DNA of 64,000 bases from an uncultured Bacteroides sp. (GCA_949292025.1 CASEYC010000056.1:78705-142704), one strand, 5' to 3'; shown: positions 53,799 to 63,451, counted from the stretch's first letter. The notes: generated by a model not told the origin, from the letters alone. Made by a program: numbers and translations.

Positions 53799-54482
53799 AT
53801 GGCAGAACAAAAGAAGACCAACGAAGCCCTCAACGTGGAAGAAGCACTGACACAATCGGAGGCATTTCTCATCAAGAACAAGAAGACCATCATCGGCGTG
53901 GTAGTGGCCATCATCGTCATCGTCGCCGGCGTGACCATGTACAAGAACCTCTATGCCGCCCCGCGCGAAGAAAAAGCGCAGGCCGCCCTGTTCATGGGAC
54001 AACAATACTTCGAATCGAACAACTTTGAACAGGCGTTGAACGGTGACAGCATCGGCTATGCAGGCTTCCTCAAAGTGGCCGAAGAATACAGCGGCACCAA
54101 GGCTGCCAACCTGGCCAAAGCATACGCCGGCATCTGCTACGCCAAATTGGGCAAGACGCAGGAAGCCATCGACGCCCTGAACGGCTTCGACGCCGACGAC
54201 CAAATGGTGGCTCCCGCCGTCAAGGGCACCATCGGTAACTGCTACGCCCAGCTGGGCGACCTGGACAAAGCCGCTTCCACCCTGCTGGACGCTGCCAACC
54301 AGGCCGACAACAACACGCTGAGCCCCATCTTCCTGATGCAGGCCGGTGAAATCCTGGTGAAGCAAGGCAAGTACGACGAAGCCATCCAGGCTTACACCAC
54401 CATCAAGGACAAGTACTTCGCCTCCTACCAGGCTATGAACATCGACAAGTACATCGAACAGGCCAAACTGCTGAAGAAGTAA
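53799..54482 (+). CDS. membrane-anchored tetratricopeptide repeat protein (YfgM-like)
   Basis: A 227-residue protein. Residues about 29-48 form one membrane helix ([19 protein letters not shown]) and the rest is a helical TPR domain with repeats at [39 protein letters not shown] and [20 protein letters not shown]. The layout resembles YfgM, a periplasmic chaperone partner of the Sec translocon. I use ATG 53799; the frame upstream crosses the promoter. It is followed by ribH. Confidence 0.85.
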   Translation: MAEQKKTNEALNVEEALTQSEAFLIKNKKTIIGVVVAIIVIVAGVTMYKNLYAAPREEKAQAALFMGQQYFESNNFEQALNGDSIGYAGFLKVAEEYSGTKAANLAKAYAGICYAKLGKTQEAIDALNGFDADDQMVAPAVKGTIGNCYAQLGDLDKAASTLLDAANQADNNTLSPIFLMQAGEILVKQGKYDEAIQAYTTIKDKYFASYQAMNIDKYIEQAKLLKK

Positions 54483-54489
54483 CACGCGC

Positions 54490-54984
54490 ATGGCAACTGC
54501 ATACCATAATCTTTCGGAGTACGACTTCCAGTCCGTTCCCGACGCATCGGGCATGAAGTTCGGCATTGTGGTGTCCGAATGGAACTACAACATCACCGGC
54601 GCCCTGCTGCGCGGAGCCGTGGAGACGCTGAAGAAGCACGGCGCGAAGGACGAGAACATTCGCGTGACGACCGTGCCGGGCAGTTTTGAGCTGACTTTCG
54701 GTTCGGCACAACTCATCAAGCACACGGACGTGGATGCCGTCATCGCCTTGGGTTGCGTGGTCCGGGGCGATACGCCGCACTTCGACTACGTCTGCATGGG
54801 CGCCACGGAGGGCATCACCCGGCTGAATGCCGAGGGCGACATTCCCGTCATCTACGGCCTCATCACGACCAACACCATGCAGCAGGCCGAGGACCGTGCA
54901 GGGGGGCGTTTGGGCAATAAAGGCGACGAATGTGCGGTAACTGCAATAAAAATGATAGATTTCGCTTGCAGATTCAAAAAATAG
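54490..54984 (+). CDS. ribH: 6,7-dimethyl-8-ribityllumazine synthase
   Basis: A 164-residue enzyme of riboflavin synthesis that condenses the butanone phosphate with the ribitylamino-uracil. Active-site segments are [35 protein letters not shown] (with the catalytic His) and [12 protein letters not shown]. It begins seven bases after the TPR gene, in the same transcript. Confidence 0.97.
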   Translation: MATAYHNLSEYDFQSVPDASGMKFGIVVSEWNYNITGALLRGAVETLKKHGAKDENIRVTTVPGSFELTFGSAQLIKHTDVDAVIALGCVVRGDTPHFDYVCMGATEGITRLNAEGDIPVIYGLITTNTMQQAEDRAGGRLGNKGDECAVTAIKMIDFACRFKK

Positions 54985-55044
54985 TTGTACCTTTGCACCG
55001 CAATTGAGAAACAAAGCATCGCTTCTTCTCAAAGGTGCAGGCTT

Positions 55045-55127
55045 GGGCAAATACCAGAGTGGCCAAATGGGGCAGACTGTAAATCTGCTGGTTTATACCT
55101 TCGGTGGTTCGAATCCATCTTTGCCCA
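55045..55127 (+). tRNA. tRNA-Tyr (anticodon GTA)
   Basis: The 83-nt cloverleaf has the acceptor stem GGGCAAA/TTTGCCC, anticodon GTA (55079-55081) in the stem-loop CAGACTGTAAATCTG, a long variable arm as in all bacterial tRNA-Tyr and the TPsiC loop GGTTCGAATCC. CCA is not encoded in full. Confidence 0.95.
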
Positions 55128-55137
55128 CCCTAAATTT

Positions 55138-55210
55138 GCGGAAGTAGCTCAGTTGATAGAGCATTAGCCTTCCAAGCTGAGGGTCGCGGGTTTGAGTCCC
55201 GTCTTCCGCT
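55138..55210 (+). tRNA. tRNA-Gly (anticodon TCC)
   Basis: The 73-nt cloverleaf has the acceptor stem GCGGAAG/CTTCCGC, the D-arm AGCTCAGTTGATAGAGC, anticodon TCC in the loop CTTCCAA and the TPsiC loop GGTTTGAGTCC. It is 10 bp after tRNA-Tyr, probably one transcript. Confidence 0.95.
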
Positions 55211-55221
55211 CTTCTGAAAGA

Positions 55222-55262
55222 AACCCGAATAGTTTACCGCAAGCTATTCGGGTTTTCTTTTT
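55222..55262 (+). terminator. intrinsic terminator of the tRNA pair
   Basis: AACCCGAATAG (55222-55232) pairs perfectly with CTATTCGGGTT (55244-55254), followed by TTCTTTTT. Confidence 0.92.
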
Positions 55263-55312
55263 GTATGGAGAGACTTACATTTTATAACAACGATAACAAG
55301 AGAAGAAAAGAA

Positions 55313-56206
55313 ATGAAAACATCTGCTGTCATCCGCCCTCTGCCCGTCAATGTGATGCGCGAGGTGAAGGATTATGTGATGATTGCCATAGGGATGATTC
55401 TCTACGGCATCGGATGGACGCTGTTCCTTCTGCCACAGGACATTACGGCCAGCGGCGTGCCGGGCATCGCCTCCATTGTCTATTTTGCCACGGGGCAGCC
55501 CGTGCAGTATGTCTACCTGGGCGTCAACGCGGCGCTGCTTGTCGTGGGTGTCTGGCAACTGGGCTGGAAGTTCAGTGTGAAGACCATTTGGGCGGTGTTC
55601 ACCCTGTCCACTTTCCTGGCCGTCATCCAGGAGGTGACGAAGGACGTGCATCTGCTGCAGGACCAGCCGTTCATGGCCTGCGTGCTGGGTGCCACGTTCT
55701 GCGGCAGCGGCATCGGCGTGGCGTTCTCCAACAACGGGAGCACGGGCGGCACGGACATCATCGCCGCCGTGGTGCACAAGTACCGCGACATCACGCTGGG
55801 CCAGGTGATGCGCATCATGGACCTCATCATCATCACGTCCAGCTATCTGGTGCTGCACGACTGGGAGAAGGTGGTCTACGGTTATGTCACGCTGTTCATC
55901 TCCAGCTTCGTCCTGGACCAGGTGGTCAACAGCGCGCGCCAGTCGGTGCAGTTCTTCATCATCAGCGACAAGTACGAGGAGATTGGCAAGCACATCAACC
56001 AGTTCCCCCACCGCGGCGTGACGGTCATCAACGCATCGGGCTTCTACACGGGGCGCGAAATCCGGATGCTGTTCGTGCTGGCCAAGAAGCGCGAGAGCAC
56101 CATCATCTTCCGCCTCATCAAGGACATCGACCCGAAGGCGTTCGTGTCGCAGAGCGCGGTCATCGGCGTGTATGGCGAAGGATTCGACAAGATAAAGGCG
56201 AAGTGA
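55313..56206 (+). CDS. YitT family membrane protein
   Basis: A 297-residue protein with five or six membrane helices (YitT/DUF161 region, with SGVPGIASIVYF and NNGSTGGTDIIAAVV) and a C-terminal cytoplasmic DUF2179 domain (RGVTVINASGFYTGREIRML). The role is unknown; some relatives are linked to transport of small molecules. I start at ATG 55313 because the earlier ATG (55265) is at the end of the tRNA terminator. Confidence 0.88.
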   Translation: MKTSAVIRPLPVNVMREVKDYVMIAIGMILYGIGWTLFLLPQDITASGVPGIASIVYFATGQPVQYVYLGVNAALLVVGVWQLGWKFSVKTIWAVFTLSTFLAVIQEVTKDVHLLQDQPFMACVLGATFCGSGIGVAFSNNGSTGGTDIIAAVVHKYRDITLGQVMRIMDLIIITSSYLVLHDWEKVVYGYVTLFISSFVLDQVVNSARQSVQFFIISDKYEEIGKHINQFPHRGVTVINASGFYTGREIRMLFVLAKKRESTIIFRLIKDIDPKAFVSQSAVIGVYGEGFDKIKAK

Positions 56207-56216
56207 CGGGCCTCGT

Positions 56217-56861
56217 TCAGGGGTGGCGGCGGAACTTGCCCTGCTGCCACACATAGACCATGGGGCGGCGGATGAACGGTTTCAGTTCTTCCGCCGCTTC
56301 TTTTTCCATGTAGCGGGTGGTGGTGAGCTGCAGGGTCAGCGTCGTGCTGTCCGGGGCGAGCGAGGCGTCCAGCAGCAGGAGGTCGGCCTGGCGGCGGACG
56401 TCACGTTGGCGGTAGACGTTGGCGGTGTCCGTGGGCGGCAGCAGGAAGTCGTCCATCACGGGCAGGGCTTCCAGGTAGTCGGCCGTGGGCAAAGGGCGCC
56501 ACGAGGTGTCGTAGAAGCGGATGTGGCTGTCGGCCGCGGGGGCGTAGGCGGTGGAGACGGTGCAGATGACGCGGGTGCTGTCCGTCACGGGCAGGACCTT
56601 CATCTGCCAGGCGGTCCTCGAGGTCATCTGCACGCGGATGTAGTCCGGCGTCAGGGTGGTCATCTCCGACTTGCCGCCGAAGGTGTTGGTCACCTGGGCC
56701 CTCATCTTGCTGTCCAGGAAGTCGATGCAGTCCGCCCGGTTGACCGCCGAGAGCAGCGGGCTGAGCGAGTCGGGCATGTTCACAAACAAGGTGCGTGCCT
56801 CTTGCGCGGACATGGCCAGGGCCAAAGGCATCAGGAGCAGGGAAATTATCAGTCTTTTCAT
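56217..56861 (-). CDS. DUF3256 family exported protein
   Basis: A 214-residue protein with a signal peptide (MKRLIISLLLMPLALAMSAQ) and the DUF3256 pattern LFVNMPDSLSPLLSAVNRAD, TLTPDYIRVQMTSR and FLLPP. It is exported to the periplasm and its function is unknown. It starts two bases after the stop of the fRMsr gene upstream in its transcript. It is convergent with the YitT gene, with a 10-bp gap. Confidence 0.85.
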   Translation of the reverse strand: MKRLIISLLLMPLALAMSAQEARTLFVNMPDSLSPLLSAVNRADCIDFLDSKMRAQVTNTFGGKSEMTTLTPDYIRVQMTSRTAWQMKVLPVTDSTRVICTVSTAYAPAADSHIRFYDTSWRPLPTADYLEALPVMDDFLLPPTDTANVYRQRDVRRQADLLLLDASLAPDSTTLTLQLTTTRYMEKEAAEELKPFIRRPMVYVWQQGKFRRHP

Positions 56862-56863
56862 AA

Positions 56864-57349
56864 TCAATCCTTTAACAACATACAAAGTTCTTCCAGCCAG
56901 GCGGCGTCCGTCGCGTCGAAGGCGGCCGGGCGGTCGCTGTCTATGTCTAGCACGCCCCGGACGCGGCCTTCACGGTCGTGCACGGGTATCACGATTTCCG
57001 AGCGCGACAGGGAGCTGCAGGCGATGTGTCCCGGAAAGGCGTCCACGTCGGGCACCACCAGCGTGCGGTCTTCCTGCCAGGCCGTCCCGCACACCCCGCG
57101 TCCGCGGGCTATCCGCGTGCAGGCCACCGGGCCTTGGAAGGATCCCAGCACCAGTTCATCGCCCTGCACCCGGTAGAAGCCCACCCAGAAGAAGCCGAAC
57201 GTGGTCTTCAGGGCGGCGGCCACATTGGCCAGGTTGGCCACGCGGTCGGTCTCGCCGGCCAGGAGGCTGCGCACTTGGGGCAACAACACGCGGTAACGCT
57301 CGGCCTTGCCGCCGGAGCTGACATGCAAATCTTCCGCCATAGTCTTCAT
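56864..57349 (-). CDS. free methionine-(R)-sulfoxide reductase (GAF domain)
   Basis: A 161-residue single GAF-domain enzyme that reduces free methionine R-sulfoxide with thioredoxin. The cysteines in GPVACTRIARGRGVCGTAW and HIACSS match the fRMsr active site. The body FFWVGFYRV and VLDIDSDRP is typical. It is in one transcript with the DUF3256 gene. Confidence 0.92.
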   Translation of the reverse strand: MKTMAEDLHVSSGGKAERYRVLLPQVRSLLAGETDRVANLANVAAALKTTFGFFWVGFYRVQGDELVLGSFQGPVACTRIARGRGVCGTAWQEDRTLVVPDVDAFPGHIACSSLSRSEIVIPVHDREGRVRGVLDIDSDRPAAFDATDAAWLEELCMLLKD

Positions 57350-57454
57350 TCTTGTTTATCTGTCGGCAAAGATGGGAATTAAGTGCGAGACGGCAAAGCG
57401 GGAGGTCCCACTTCGGCACATATTTATATTTCTTTTGCCTGGAGACGCTCCCCC

Positions 57455-58354
57455 CTACCGGCTGCCCAGGTAGAGGAAGAACATGCCCAGCAGCACCAGT
57501 GCCAGGTCCACGGCCTTGCTGCGCAGGTTTTTCTCATGGAAGGCCAACGCGCCGAAGAGGAACGACACGATGACACTGCCGCGCCGCACCATGGACACGA
57601 TGGAAATCATGGAATCCTCGTAGCTCAGGGCATAGAAGTAGGCAAAGTCCGCCGCACAGAGGAAGAACGAGATGCCCACGATGCACCAGTCCCAGTGGAA
57701 GGGCGTCGTCTCGCGGCGGCGGGGATACCACAGCAGCAGGAGCACGGGACACATGATGAACACCTGGTAGACGTTGTACCACGACTGCACCAGCATCGGG
57801 TCGAACTGCTTCATCAGGTATTTGTCATACAGCCCGCTCACCGCGCCCAGCACGGCGGCCAGCACGATGCACCCTATCCACTTGTTGTGCTTGAAGTCGA
57901 TACCTTCTTTCTTCCCCGAACGGCTCAGCAGGAAGAAGGAGAGGATGGCCAGGATGACACCCACCCATTGCCAGAGGTTCAGCCGCTCGCCGAACAGCAG
58001 CAGCGCGCCCACCAGCACCATGACGGGGCGCGTGGCATTGATGGGTCCCACGATGGTGAGCGGCAGGTGCTTCATGCCGAAATAGCCGAAGGCCCACGAC
58101 CCCAGCACGATGAACGACTTGAGCAGCACGTACTTGTGCACCTCCCATCCGGCCGAAGGCACATGAAACATCGTGCCCTCCAGCACGCCGGGCAGCCAGG
58201 CCGAACACAGGATGAAGGGCAGAAACACCAGGCTGCAGAACAGGGTGTTGAGGAACAGCACGGGCAACACGGCATTGCCGCGCAACGACTTCTTCTTGAA
58301 GGCGTCATAGAAGCCCAGGAGGGCAGCGGAAAGAAAGGCGAGAATCAGCCACAT
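57455..58354 (-). CDS. EamA/DMT family transporter
   Basis: A 299-residue protein with ten hydrophobic segments in two EamA halves (LPLTIVGPINATRPVMVLVG ends the first; SMISIVSMVRRGSVIVSF the second). The substrate is unknown. The start is ATG 58354 (MWLILAFLSA), immediately below an AT-rich repeat; an ATG 27 bp upstream lies inside that repeat. It is transcribed in the same direction as truA upstream. Confidence 0.88.
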   Translation of the reverse strand: MWLILAFLSAALLGFYDAFKKKSLRGNAVLPVLFLNTLFCSLVFLPFILCSAWLPGVLEGTMFHVPSAGWEVHKYVLLKSFIVLGSWAFGYFGMKHLPLTIVGPINATRPVMVLVGALLLFGERLNLWQWVGVILAILSFFLLSRSGKKEGIDFKHNKWIGCIVLAAVLGAVSGLYDKYLMKQFDPMLVQSWYNVYQVFIMCPVLLLLWYPRRRETTPFHWDWCIVGISFFLCAADFAYFYALSYEDSMISIVSMVRRGSVIVSFLFGALAFHEKNLRSKAVDLALVLLGMFFLYLGSR

Positions 58355-58356
58355 AG

Positions 58357-58397
58357 GCAATTGACAATTGATAATTAACAATTAGCAATGGACAATT
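58357..58397. repeat. AT-rich CAATT repeat between truA and the EamA gene
   Basis: Four CAATT/GATAATT steps (for example TTGACAATTGATAATTAAC) fill the whole gap. A similar TTATCATTT-type sequence precedes the TraB gene at 2924-2953. These look like dispersed extragenic repeats. Confidence 0.6.
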
Positions 58398-59145
58398 AAA
58401 GGAAGAGTCCATCGGGATAGGTGATGTCCGCCAGGAACAATCCCTCGGCAGGAGCGGATGTCCCCGCCCGGCAGCGGTCCTTCTGCTCGATGATGCGGCG
58501 GAAGCCATCAACGGTCAGCTTGCCGCGCCCCACGTCGAGCAGCGTGCCCACGATGGCCCGCACCATGTTGCGCAGGAAGCGGTCGGCCTGGATGGTGAAG
58601 ACCCACGTCACGTCGTCCACCTGCGTCCAGGCGGCGTGCATGATGCGGCAGTTGTTGGTCTTGACGTCCGTGTGCAGCTTGCTGAAGCTGGTGAAGTCAG
58701 TGTAGTGGAAAAGGGTGGCGGCCGCCTCGTTCATCCGCCCGAAGTCGGGCGTGCGAAACAGGCGGCAACGGTAGGACCGCAGGAAGGGCGTCTTGGCGGT
58801 GGTGACATAATAATGATAGGTGCGCGACGTGGCATCGAAGCGGGCGTGCGCCTCGGGATGGACGGGGCGGACGCGGTGGACGGCGATGTCGGGCGGCAGC
58901 AGGCGGTTCAGCTTGTCGGCCAGGAGCGCGGTGTCCAGGGGGAATTCGGCATCGAAGTGCGCTACCATCAGCGAGGCGTGCACGCCGGCATCGGTGCGTC
59001 CCGCCCCCACCACGTCCGTCTCGCGGCGCAACAAGGTGGAGAGGGCACGCATCAGGCACTCCTGCACGCTCACGCCGTTGGGCTGGATTTGCCAGCCGTG
59101 ATAGGCCGCGCCATCGTAGGAAAGATACATGAAATATCGTTGCAC
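58396..59145 (-). CDS. truA: tRNA pseudouridine(38-40) synthase
   Basis: A 249-residue enzyme modifying the tRNA anticodon arm. The catalytic Asp is in [13 protein letters not shown], and [18 protein letters not shown] opens the domain. The family N-terminus is matched by a GTG start at 59145 ([12 protein letters not shown]). The open frame reaches 59268 but passes the minus-strand -7 box TACCTTTG at 59190-59183. ATG 59130 would cut off the first strand. Confidence 0.93.
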   Translation of the reverse strand: MQRYFMYLSYDGAAYHGWQIQPNGVSVQECLMRALSTLLRRETDVVGAGRTDAGVHASLMVAHFDAEFPLDTALLADKLNRLLPPDIAVHRVRPVHPEAHARFDATSRTYHYYVTTAKTPFLRSYRCRLFRTPDFGRMNEAAATLFHYTDFTSFSKLHTDVKTNNCRIMHAAWTQVDDVTWVFTIQADRFLRNMVRAIVGTLLDVGRGKLTVDGFRRIIEQKDRCRAGTSAPAEGLFLADITYPDGLFL

Positions 59146-59232
59146 GGTTTCTTGTCGGTCTTTAGGGTTCGTAATCGGGGCGCAAAGGTACGGAAAAAAA
59201 CGGAAAGGCTTTCGCGGATGCGGAGGTTGTTG

Positions 59233-59240
59233 TATCTTTG
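59233..59240 (+). promoter_or_regulatory. -7 box of the DUF5715 gene
   Basis: TATCTTTG with TTTC (59210-59213) 19 bases upstream, 36 bp before the start. Confidence 0.6.
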
Positions 59241-59276
59241 CGCGACTCAAAGAGAGAACATTTAGCACTACTGACT

Positions 59277-59963
59277 ATGTATAACAAGAAAAGACTGTTT
59301 CCCCTCCTACTCGCCGTCTGCCTGTGTGGAGTGTTTGCCTTCGCGGGCTGCAAGAAGAAAGAAGACATGACCATGAAGATGAACGAGCCGCGCAACATCC
59401 GCGGCGTCTCCAACTTCGGGCGCACCTTCGGCGACCGCAACGACCGCCAACTGGCCGTGGCGCAGGCCATCGGCATTCCTCCCATCGCCTCGCGTGCGGC
59501 GGCGGAAAAGATGACGGACAAGCTGGTCCTCATCGACGACAACGAACGCTACAGCGTGGATTCGCTGACCCACTCCATCCCTTACCTCATTCCCGGGGCT
59601 GCCGCCCTGCTGGACACCATCGGGCAGAATTTCCTGGACTCCTTGTCCTGCAAGGGGTTGAACCCCAACAAGATCATCGTCACCTCCGTGTTGCGCACGC
59701 AGAGCGACGTGAAGCGTCTGCGCCGCCGCAACACCAATGCCAGCGCCAATTCCACCCATGCCTACGGCACCACGTTCGACATCAGCTGGAAACGCTTCGA
59801 GAAGGTGGAAGACCCCGACGGACGCCCCATGCAGGACGTCCGTGCCGACACGCTGAAACTGGTGTTGGCCGAGGTGTTGCGCGACTTGAAGCAGGCCGAG
59901 CGTTGCTACGTGAAGTATGAAATCCGCCAGGCCTGCTTCCACATCACGACTCGCGTGCGGTAG
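59277..59963 (+). CDS. DUF5715 family lipoprotein, M15-like peptidase fold
   Basis: A 228-residue protein with a signal peptide ending FAFAGC (lipobox). The domain carries NSTHAYGTTFDISW near residue 162 and a C-terminal FHIT, resembling the SxHxxGxxxD and HxH zinc sites of M15 D,D-carboxypeptidases (VanY type). DUF5715 is the name I associate with it. It may trim peptidoglycan in the periplasm. Its 3' end overlaps the convergent nnr gene by 20 bp. Confidence 0.82.
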   Translation: MYNKKRLFPLLLAVCLCGVFAFAGCKKKEDMTMKMNEPRNIRGVSNFGRTFGDRNDRQLAVAQAIGIPPIASRAAAEKMTDKLVLIDDNERYSVDSLTHSIPYLIPGAAALLDTIGQNFLDSLSCKGLNPNKIIVTSVLRTQSDVKRLRRRNTNASANSTHAYGTTFDISWKRFEKVEDPDGRPMQDVRADTLKLVLAEVLRDLKQAERCYVKYEIRQACFHITTRVR

Positions 59964-61467
59964 CCAGTTCTTTCCACGCCTGGGGCAGGTGGCGCACCAG
60001 ATCGCCCGATGTCATGCCAGTCTGTCCCAGCTCGTCGGCGGCCAGGTCGCCCGCCAATCCGTGCACATAGACTCCCAGCAAGGCAGCGTCGCCAGCGGCG
60101 TATCCCTGCGCCAGCAAGGCCAGCAGGACGCCCGTCAGCACATCGCCGCTGCCGCCTGTGGCCATGCCGGGATTGCCCGTGGTGTTGAAGCGGCATTTCC
60201 CGTCGGGCGAGATGACGGCGGTATAGGCTCCTTTCAATACAATGTGTACGTCGGCCTGCCGTGCCAGTTCGCGGGCACGCTCCAGACGCTCGTAGCTGTT
60301 CTGGCATTTGCCCACCAGCCGCTCCAGCTCCTTGGGGTGCGGGGTCAGGATGCTCCCTTTGGGCAGGCGCGACAGATAAGAGCGGTTTTCGCCGAGGATG
60401 TTCAACGCATCGGCATCCAAAACCATAGGCACTTCACAAATATCCACCTGCTCCAACAAGGCCGAAACCGTCTCGGGCATCTGCCCCAAACCGGGTCCCA
60501 TGCCCACTGCCTGGTAATCGTCCGTATCAATAGGCGTGGCAAAACAGGTGTCGCTCATATCCAGTTCGGTCATGGCCTCGGGCACGGCTGTCTGCACGAT
60601 GTCGTTGTTGCAGAAAGGCACGTGTACCGTCAGCAGTCCCACGCCCGAACGCAGACAGGCTTGTGCCGCCAGCACCGACGCGCCCGCCATCCCCTGCGAA
60701 CCGGCCACCAGCAGCGCCCGCCCGAAGTTGCCTTTGTGGGCAAAACGCCTGCGGGGTCTCAACAGTGCCGCCACGGTGTCCGGCTCCGTCAGTTCGTAAT
60801 CCGTCGGCATTTCGGCCATGGCCTCTTGGCTCAGGCGGATGTCCAGCAGACGCCATTCGCCCACATACGCCTCGTTTTCCGCGAAAAAGAAGGAGAGTTT
60901 GGGCAGTTGCAGGCTCAACGTGAGGTCTGCCCGCACGATGGCAGCAGCCGTATTGTAGGTGTTGTCTTCGCCCATCAGACCGGAGGGGATGTCGATGGAC
61001 ACCACCCGGGCGGGCGAGGCGTTGATGAACTTCACCACCGCGGCGAATCCGCCCGCCAACGGCTTGTTCAGCCCGCTGCCGAAGAGCCCGTCGATGATGA
61101 TGTCGTCTTCCGTCAGCTTAGGGAAGGTGAATTGGGAGGTCACTTCGTGGAAATCCACGTCGGGCACCGCTGCCAGCCGCTCCATGTTCGTGGCGCAGTC
61201 GGGCGACAGGTTTCCCTTGGTGTTGAACAGGAAGGTCTCCACTTGATACCCCCGCTCCATCAGCAGGCGTGCCACGGCCAGGGCGTCGCCTCCGTTGTTG
61301 CCCGGCCCGGCAAAGACGGTCATCCGTGTCTCCGTGCCCCATCGTCCGGCTATGGCCCCGGCCAAGGCACGGGCGGCGCGCTCCATCAGGTCGATGGACG
61401 CAATGGGTTCATTCTCTATGGTATAGGCATCCAGTTGCTTGATGCACTCGGTAGGAAATATCTTCAT
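59944..61467 (-). CDS. nnr: bifunctional NAD(P)H-hydrate epimerase/dehydratase
   Basis: A 507-residue metabolite-repair enzyme. The N-terminal YjeF_N epimerase (FAGPGNNGGDALAVARLL near 50) converts R- to S-NAD(P)HX. The C-terminal ADP-dependent dehydratase (VGMGPGLGQMPETVSALL and GGSGDVLTGVLLALL near 432) restores NAD(P)H. Both halves are complete. It overlaps the end of the convergent DUF5715 gene. Confidence 0.95.
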   Translation of the reverse strand: MKIFPTECIKQLDAYTIENEPIASIDLMERAARALAGAIAGRWGTETRMTVFAGPGNNGGDALAVARLLMERGYQVETFLFNTKGNLSPDCATNMERLAAVPDVDFHEVTSQFTFPKLTEDDIIIDGLFGSGLNKPLAGGFAAVVKFINASPARVVSIDIPSGLMGEDNTYNTAAAIVRADLTLSLQLPKLSFFFAENEAYVGEWRLLDIRLSQEAMAEMPTDYELTEPDTVAALLRPRRRFAHKGNFGRALLVAGSQGMAGASVLAAQACLRSGVGLLTVHVPFCNNDIVQTAVPEAMTELDMSDTCFATPIDTDDYQAVGMGPGLGQMPETVSALLEQVDICEVPMVLDADALNILGENRSYLSRLPKGSILTPHPKELERLVGKCQNSYERLERARELARQADVHIVLKGAYTAVISPDGKCRFNTTGNPGMATGGSGDVLTGVLLALLAQGYAAGDAALLGVYVHGLAGDLAADELGQTGMTSGDLVRHLPQAWKELATARES

Positions 61468-61532
61468 AAACGATTGCTTTTATAAATCGGGAGCAAAAGT
61501 ACGAATTTAGTTTCAAAACACACACCTTTCTG

Positions 61533-62594
61533 TCAACGGAAACGGAACGTGACCCACACTCCCTTGTGATCGGTGGGCCAGACGCCTTGGTGGAACAGGA
61601 AGGGGTCTTGCGCCTCTTCCTTGATTCGCTGGCTCTTGCAGATGCTGCCGTTCGGACCATAGATGAGGGCTTCCGTGGCTTCCAGTCCCGGATAGGGGTG
61701 ATAGAACACGTAGTCGATGCGGTCCCGTTCGTCGGACTTGGGCGCCCAGGTCAGTTTCTCGACGGGCACCAGCGGATTGTCGGCGGGGAAGGTGAAGCCC
61801 GGACAGGCCAGCACGTCGGGATGGCAGGTGCGGTAGGCGTCCACGAAGCCCGCGTTGTCCAGCATCAGGGGCACCGTCCAAGGAATGATAAGCCCGTTGT
61901 GGTCATACAAGTCTTTTGTTTCGCGGATCCAGTCCAAATGCGAAGGTTCGTTGAAGTCTCCGCCAAGGATTACGATGTCGCCCTCGGCCACGTCCTTGCG
62001 CGCCTCCTCGATGAAGAGGCGGATGGCATCATCGCGCAGCGAGGCATCGTTCACTTGCAGCACTTCGAGGACAGTCTGCGGGATGGGGATTTCCTCCCAC
62101 GTGGAGCCGTCGTAGCCGCGTACATTATAATAAGCGTCGTTCAGGTAGTCCAGGTGGGCGGTGTAGACGGCAATCTTGCGCCCGCACACCGTGCTCTCCA
62201 GCTTGTAGATGCTGCCGTGGTCGCCGTTTTCGGGAAAGACGGTCAGTGAATCCGTGATGGGGTGGCGGCTCAGCAGGCCGGAGTCATAGCTGTAGAAGGA
62301 ATAATACGTCTCGCCCCGTTCGGTCAGGGAGCGCACGATGCGGTCGCAGAAGCGCGTGCCGTGGTAGTTGCGCACCTCGCTGAAGGTCACGAAGTCCGGC
62401 TTCAGGCGGGCAATCTCGTCGGCGATGGCCTCGTAGCCACCTTTCACCATCGTGCCTTCCTGCCAGATGTTCCATTGGAGGACGGTAAACTCGTTTTTGT
62501 TCTCACCTCCGTTTTCGGCCCGGAGAGGCGATGCGGCCAACAGGAAGAGGCAAACGACCGCCCATATCCTGCTGCAAATCTGATATATTGTCAT
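61533..62594 (-). CDS. endonuclease/exonuclease/phosphatase family protein, exported
   Basis: A 353-residue secreted protein. The signal peptide (ICSRIWAVVCLFLLAASPLRA) is followed by the EEP fold, with active-site segments VLQWNIWQEG, FVTFSEV, YTAHLDY, LGGDFNEPSHLDW, RIDYVFYH and PTDHKGVWVTF. These metal-dependent phosphodiesterases act on DNA, lipids or sugar phosphates; the secreted location suggests a nutrient or phospho-compound substrate. The start is ATG 62594; an upstream in-frame ATG is less likely. Confidence 0.88.
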   Translation of the reverse strand: MTIYQICSRIWAVVCLFLLAASPLRAENGGENKNEFTVLQWNIWQEGTMVKGGYEAIADEIARLKPDFVTFSEVRNYHGTRFCDRIVRSLTERGETYYSFYSYDSGLLSRHPITDSLTVFPENGDHGSIYKLESTVCGRKIAVYTAHLDYLNDAYYNVRGYDGSTWEEIPIPQTVLEVLQVNDASLRDDAIRLFIEEARKDVAEGDIVILGGDFNEPSHLDWIRETKDLYDHNGLIIPWTVPLMLDNAGFVDAYRTCHPDVLACPGFTFPADNPLVPVEKLTWAPKSDERDRIDYVFYHPYPGLEATEALIYGPNGSICKSQRIKEEAQDPFLFHQGVWPTDHKGVWVTFRFR

Positions 62595-62664
62595 AAGGCA
62601 AACCTGTAAATACTGCAAAGTAACGAATATCTTGCCACTTTTCCAAACCTGCCTGCCCGAAATC

Positions 62665-62704
62665 AAAAAAGCCAACCGACCACATTCGGCCGATTGGCTT
62701 ATTC
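62665..62704 (-). terminator. terminator of the outer-membrane barrel gene
   Basis: On the minus strand AAGCCAATCGG pairs with CCGGTTGGCTT-like sequence with one mismatch and runs into T6. It lies between the barrel gene and the exo/endonuclease-phosphatase gene. Confidence 0.7.
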
Positions 62705-62725
62705 ATACAACTAATATAGCGTTTT

Positions 62726-63451
62726 TTAGAAGTTGAAACCAAGAGTTACAGAAGTCGTAGCGATCTTGGTCTTTTCAGTAATTTCATTAAAGTCTGTACC
62801 ATATTTCACACCGACATGAAGGGCACGATAGTCGAAACCAACGCCTATATGCCAACCTGCCTGGAAACGCTTCCAACCTTCCCACTCTATCTCATAATCT
62901 TCATATGATCCATCCTTGAACAAATCTACTTCCGCCTCTTCTTCATAAAATTCACCGTTATAGGATTCACTATATGCAGATTTAAGTTTTCCAGTCAAAT
63001 TAATGCGAAAATCGAAACCGAAGTTAGGACTAATTGCAAAATCATCATTGATGCTAATCCTATAAGCCAAGCTGACAGGAATATTCAATGATAGCATATT
63101 GGCTTTTATTTCATTAGAAAAGAAACCCTCTGAATAAGAATCGTTCTCACTCCACTTTGAACTCCGAAACTGAAGGGCACCACCCACTTCCAAATAAAGA
63201 GGTATTTGGGAAGTAAGTCCAATACCCTTTAAATATCCGATTTCGAAGCTACCTTTCATTTTAGTAAGATCACCATCACCAAGTCCTAAGTCTTCAGCAT
63301 CAAAGCCATCAACTTTCAACTTAGACGGGAGATAAGATACATAGATACGGTTGTAACCATCGGTGTTCACCGTTGTCCAGATACTTTGTCCGAAGACAGA
63401 CGTTGTCAACCCGATGAAAGCCAACAACAACAGACACTTAAATTTTCTCAT
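62726..63451 (-). CDS. outer-membrane beta-barrel protein (porin/PorT-like)
   Basis: A 241-residue protein with a signal peptide (MRKFKCLLLLAFIGLTTSVF) and alternating hydrophobic strands: LEVGGALQFR, LNIPVSLAYRI, SPNFGFDFRINLTG, WHIGVGFDYRALHVGVKYG. It ends in the aromatic strand TSVTLGFNF typical of barrel proteins. The gene is clearly more AT-rich than its neighbours and uses A/T-ending codons freely, so it may be imported. Its role is unknown. The upstream region is 300 bp of AT-rich DNA. Confidence 0.85.
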   Translation of the reverse strand: MRKFKCLLLLAFIGLTTSVFGQSIWTTVNTDGYNRIYVSYLPSKLKVDGFDAEDLGLGDGDLTKMKGSFEIGYLKGIGLTSQIPLYLEVGGALQFRSSKWSENDSYSEGFFSNEIKANMLSLNIPVSLAYRISINDDFAISPNFGFDFRINLTGKLKSAYSESYNGEFYEEEAEVDLFKDGSYEDYEIEWEGWKRFQAGWHIGVGFDYRALHVGVKYGTDFNEITEKTKIATTSVTLGFNF

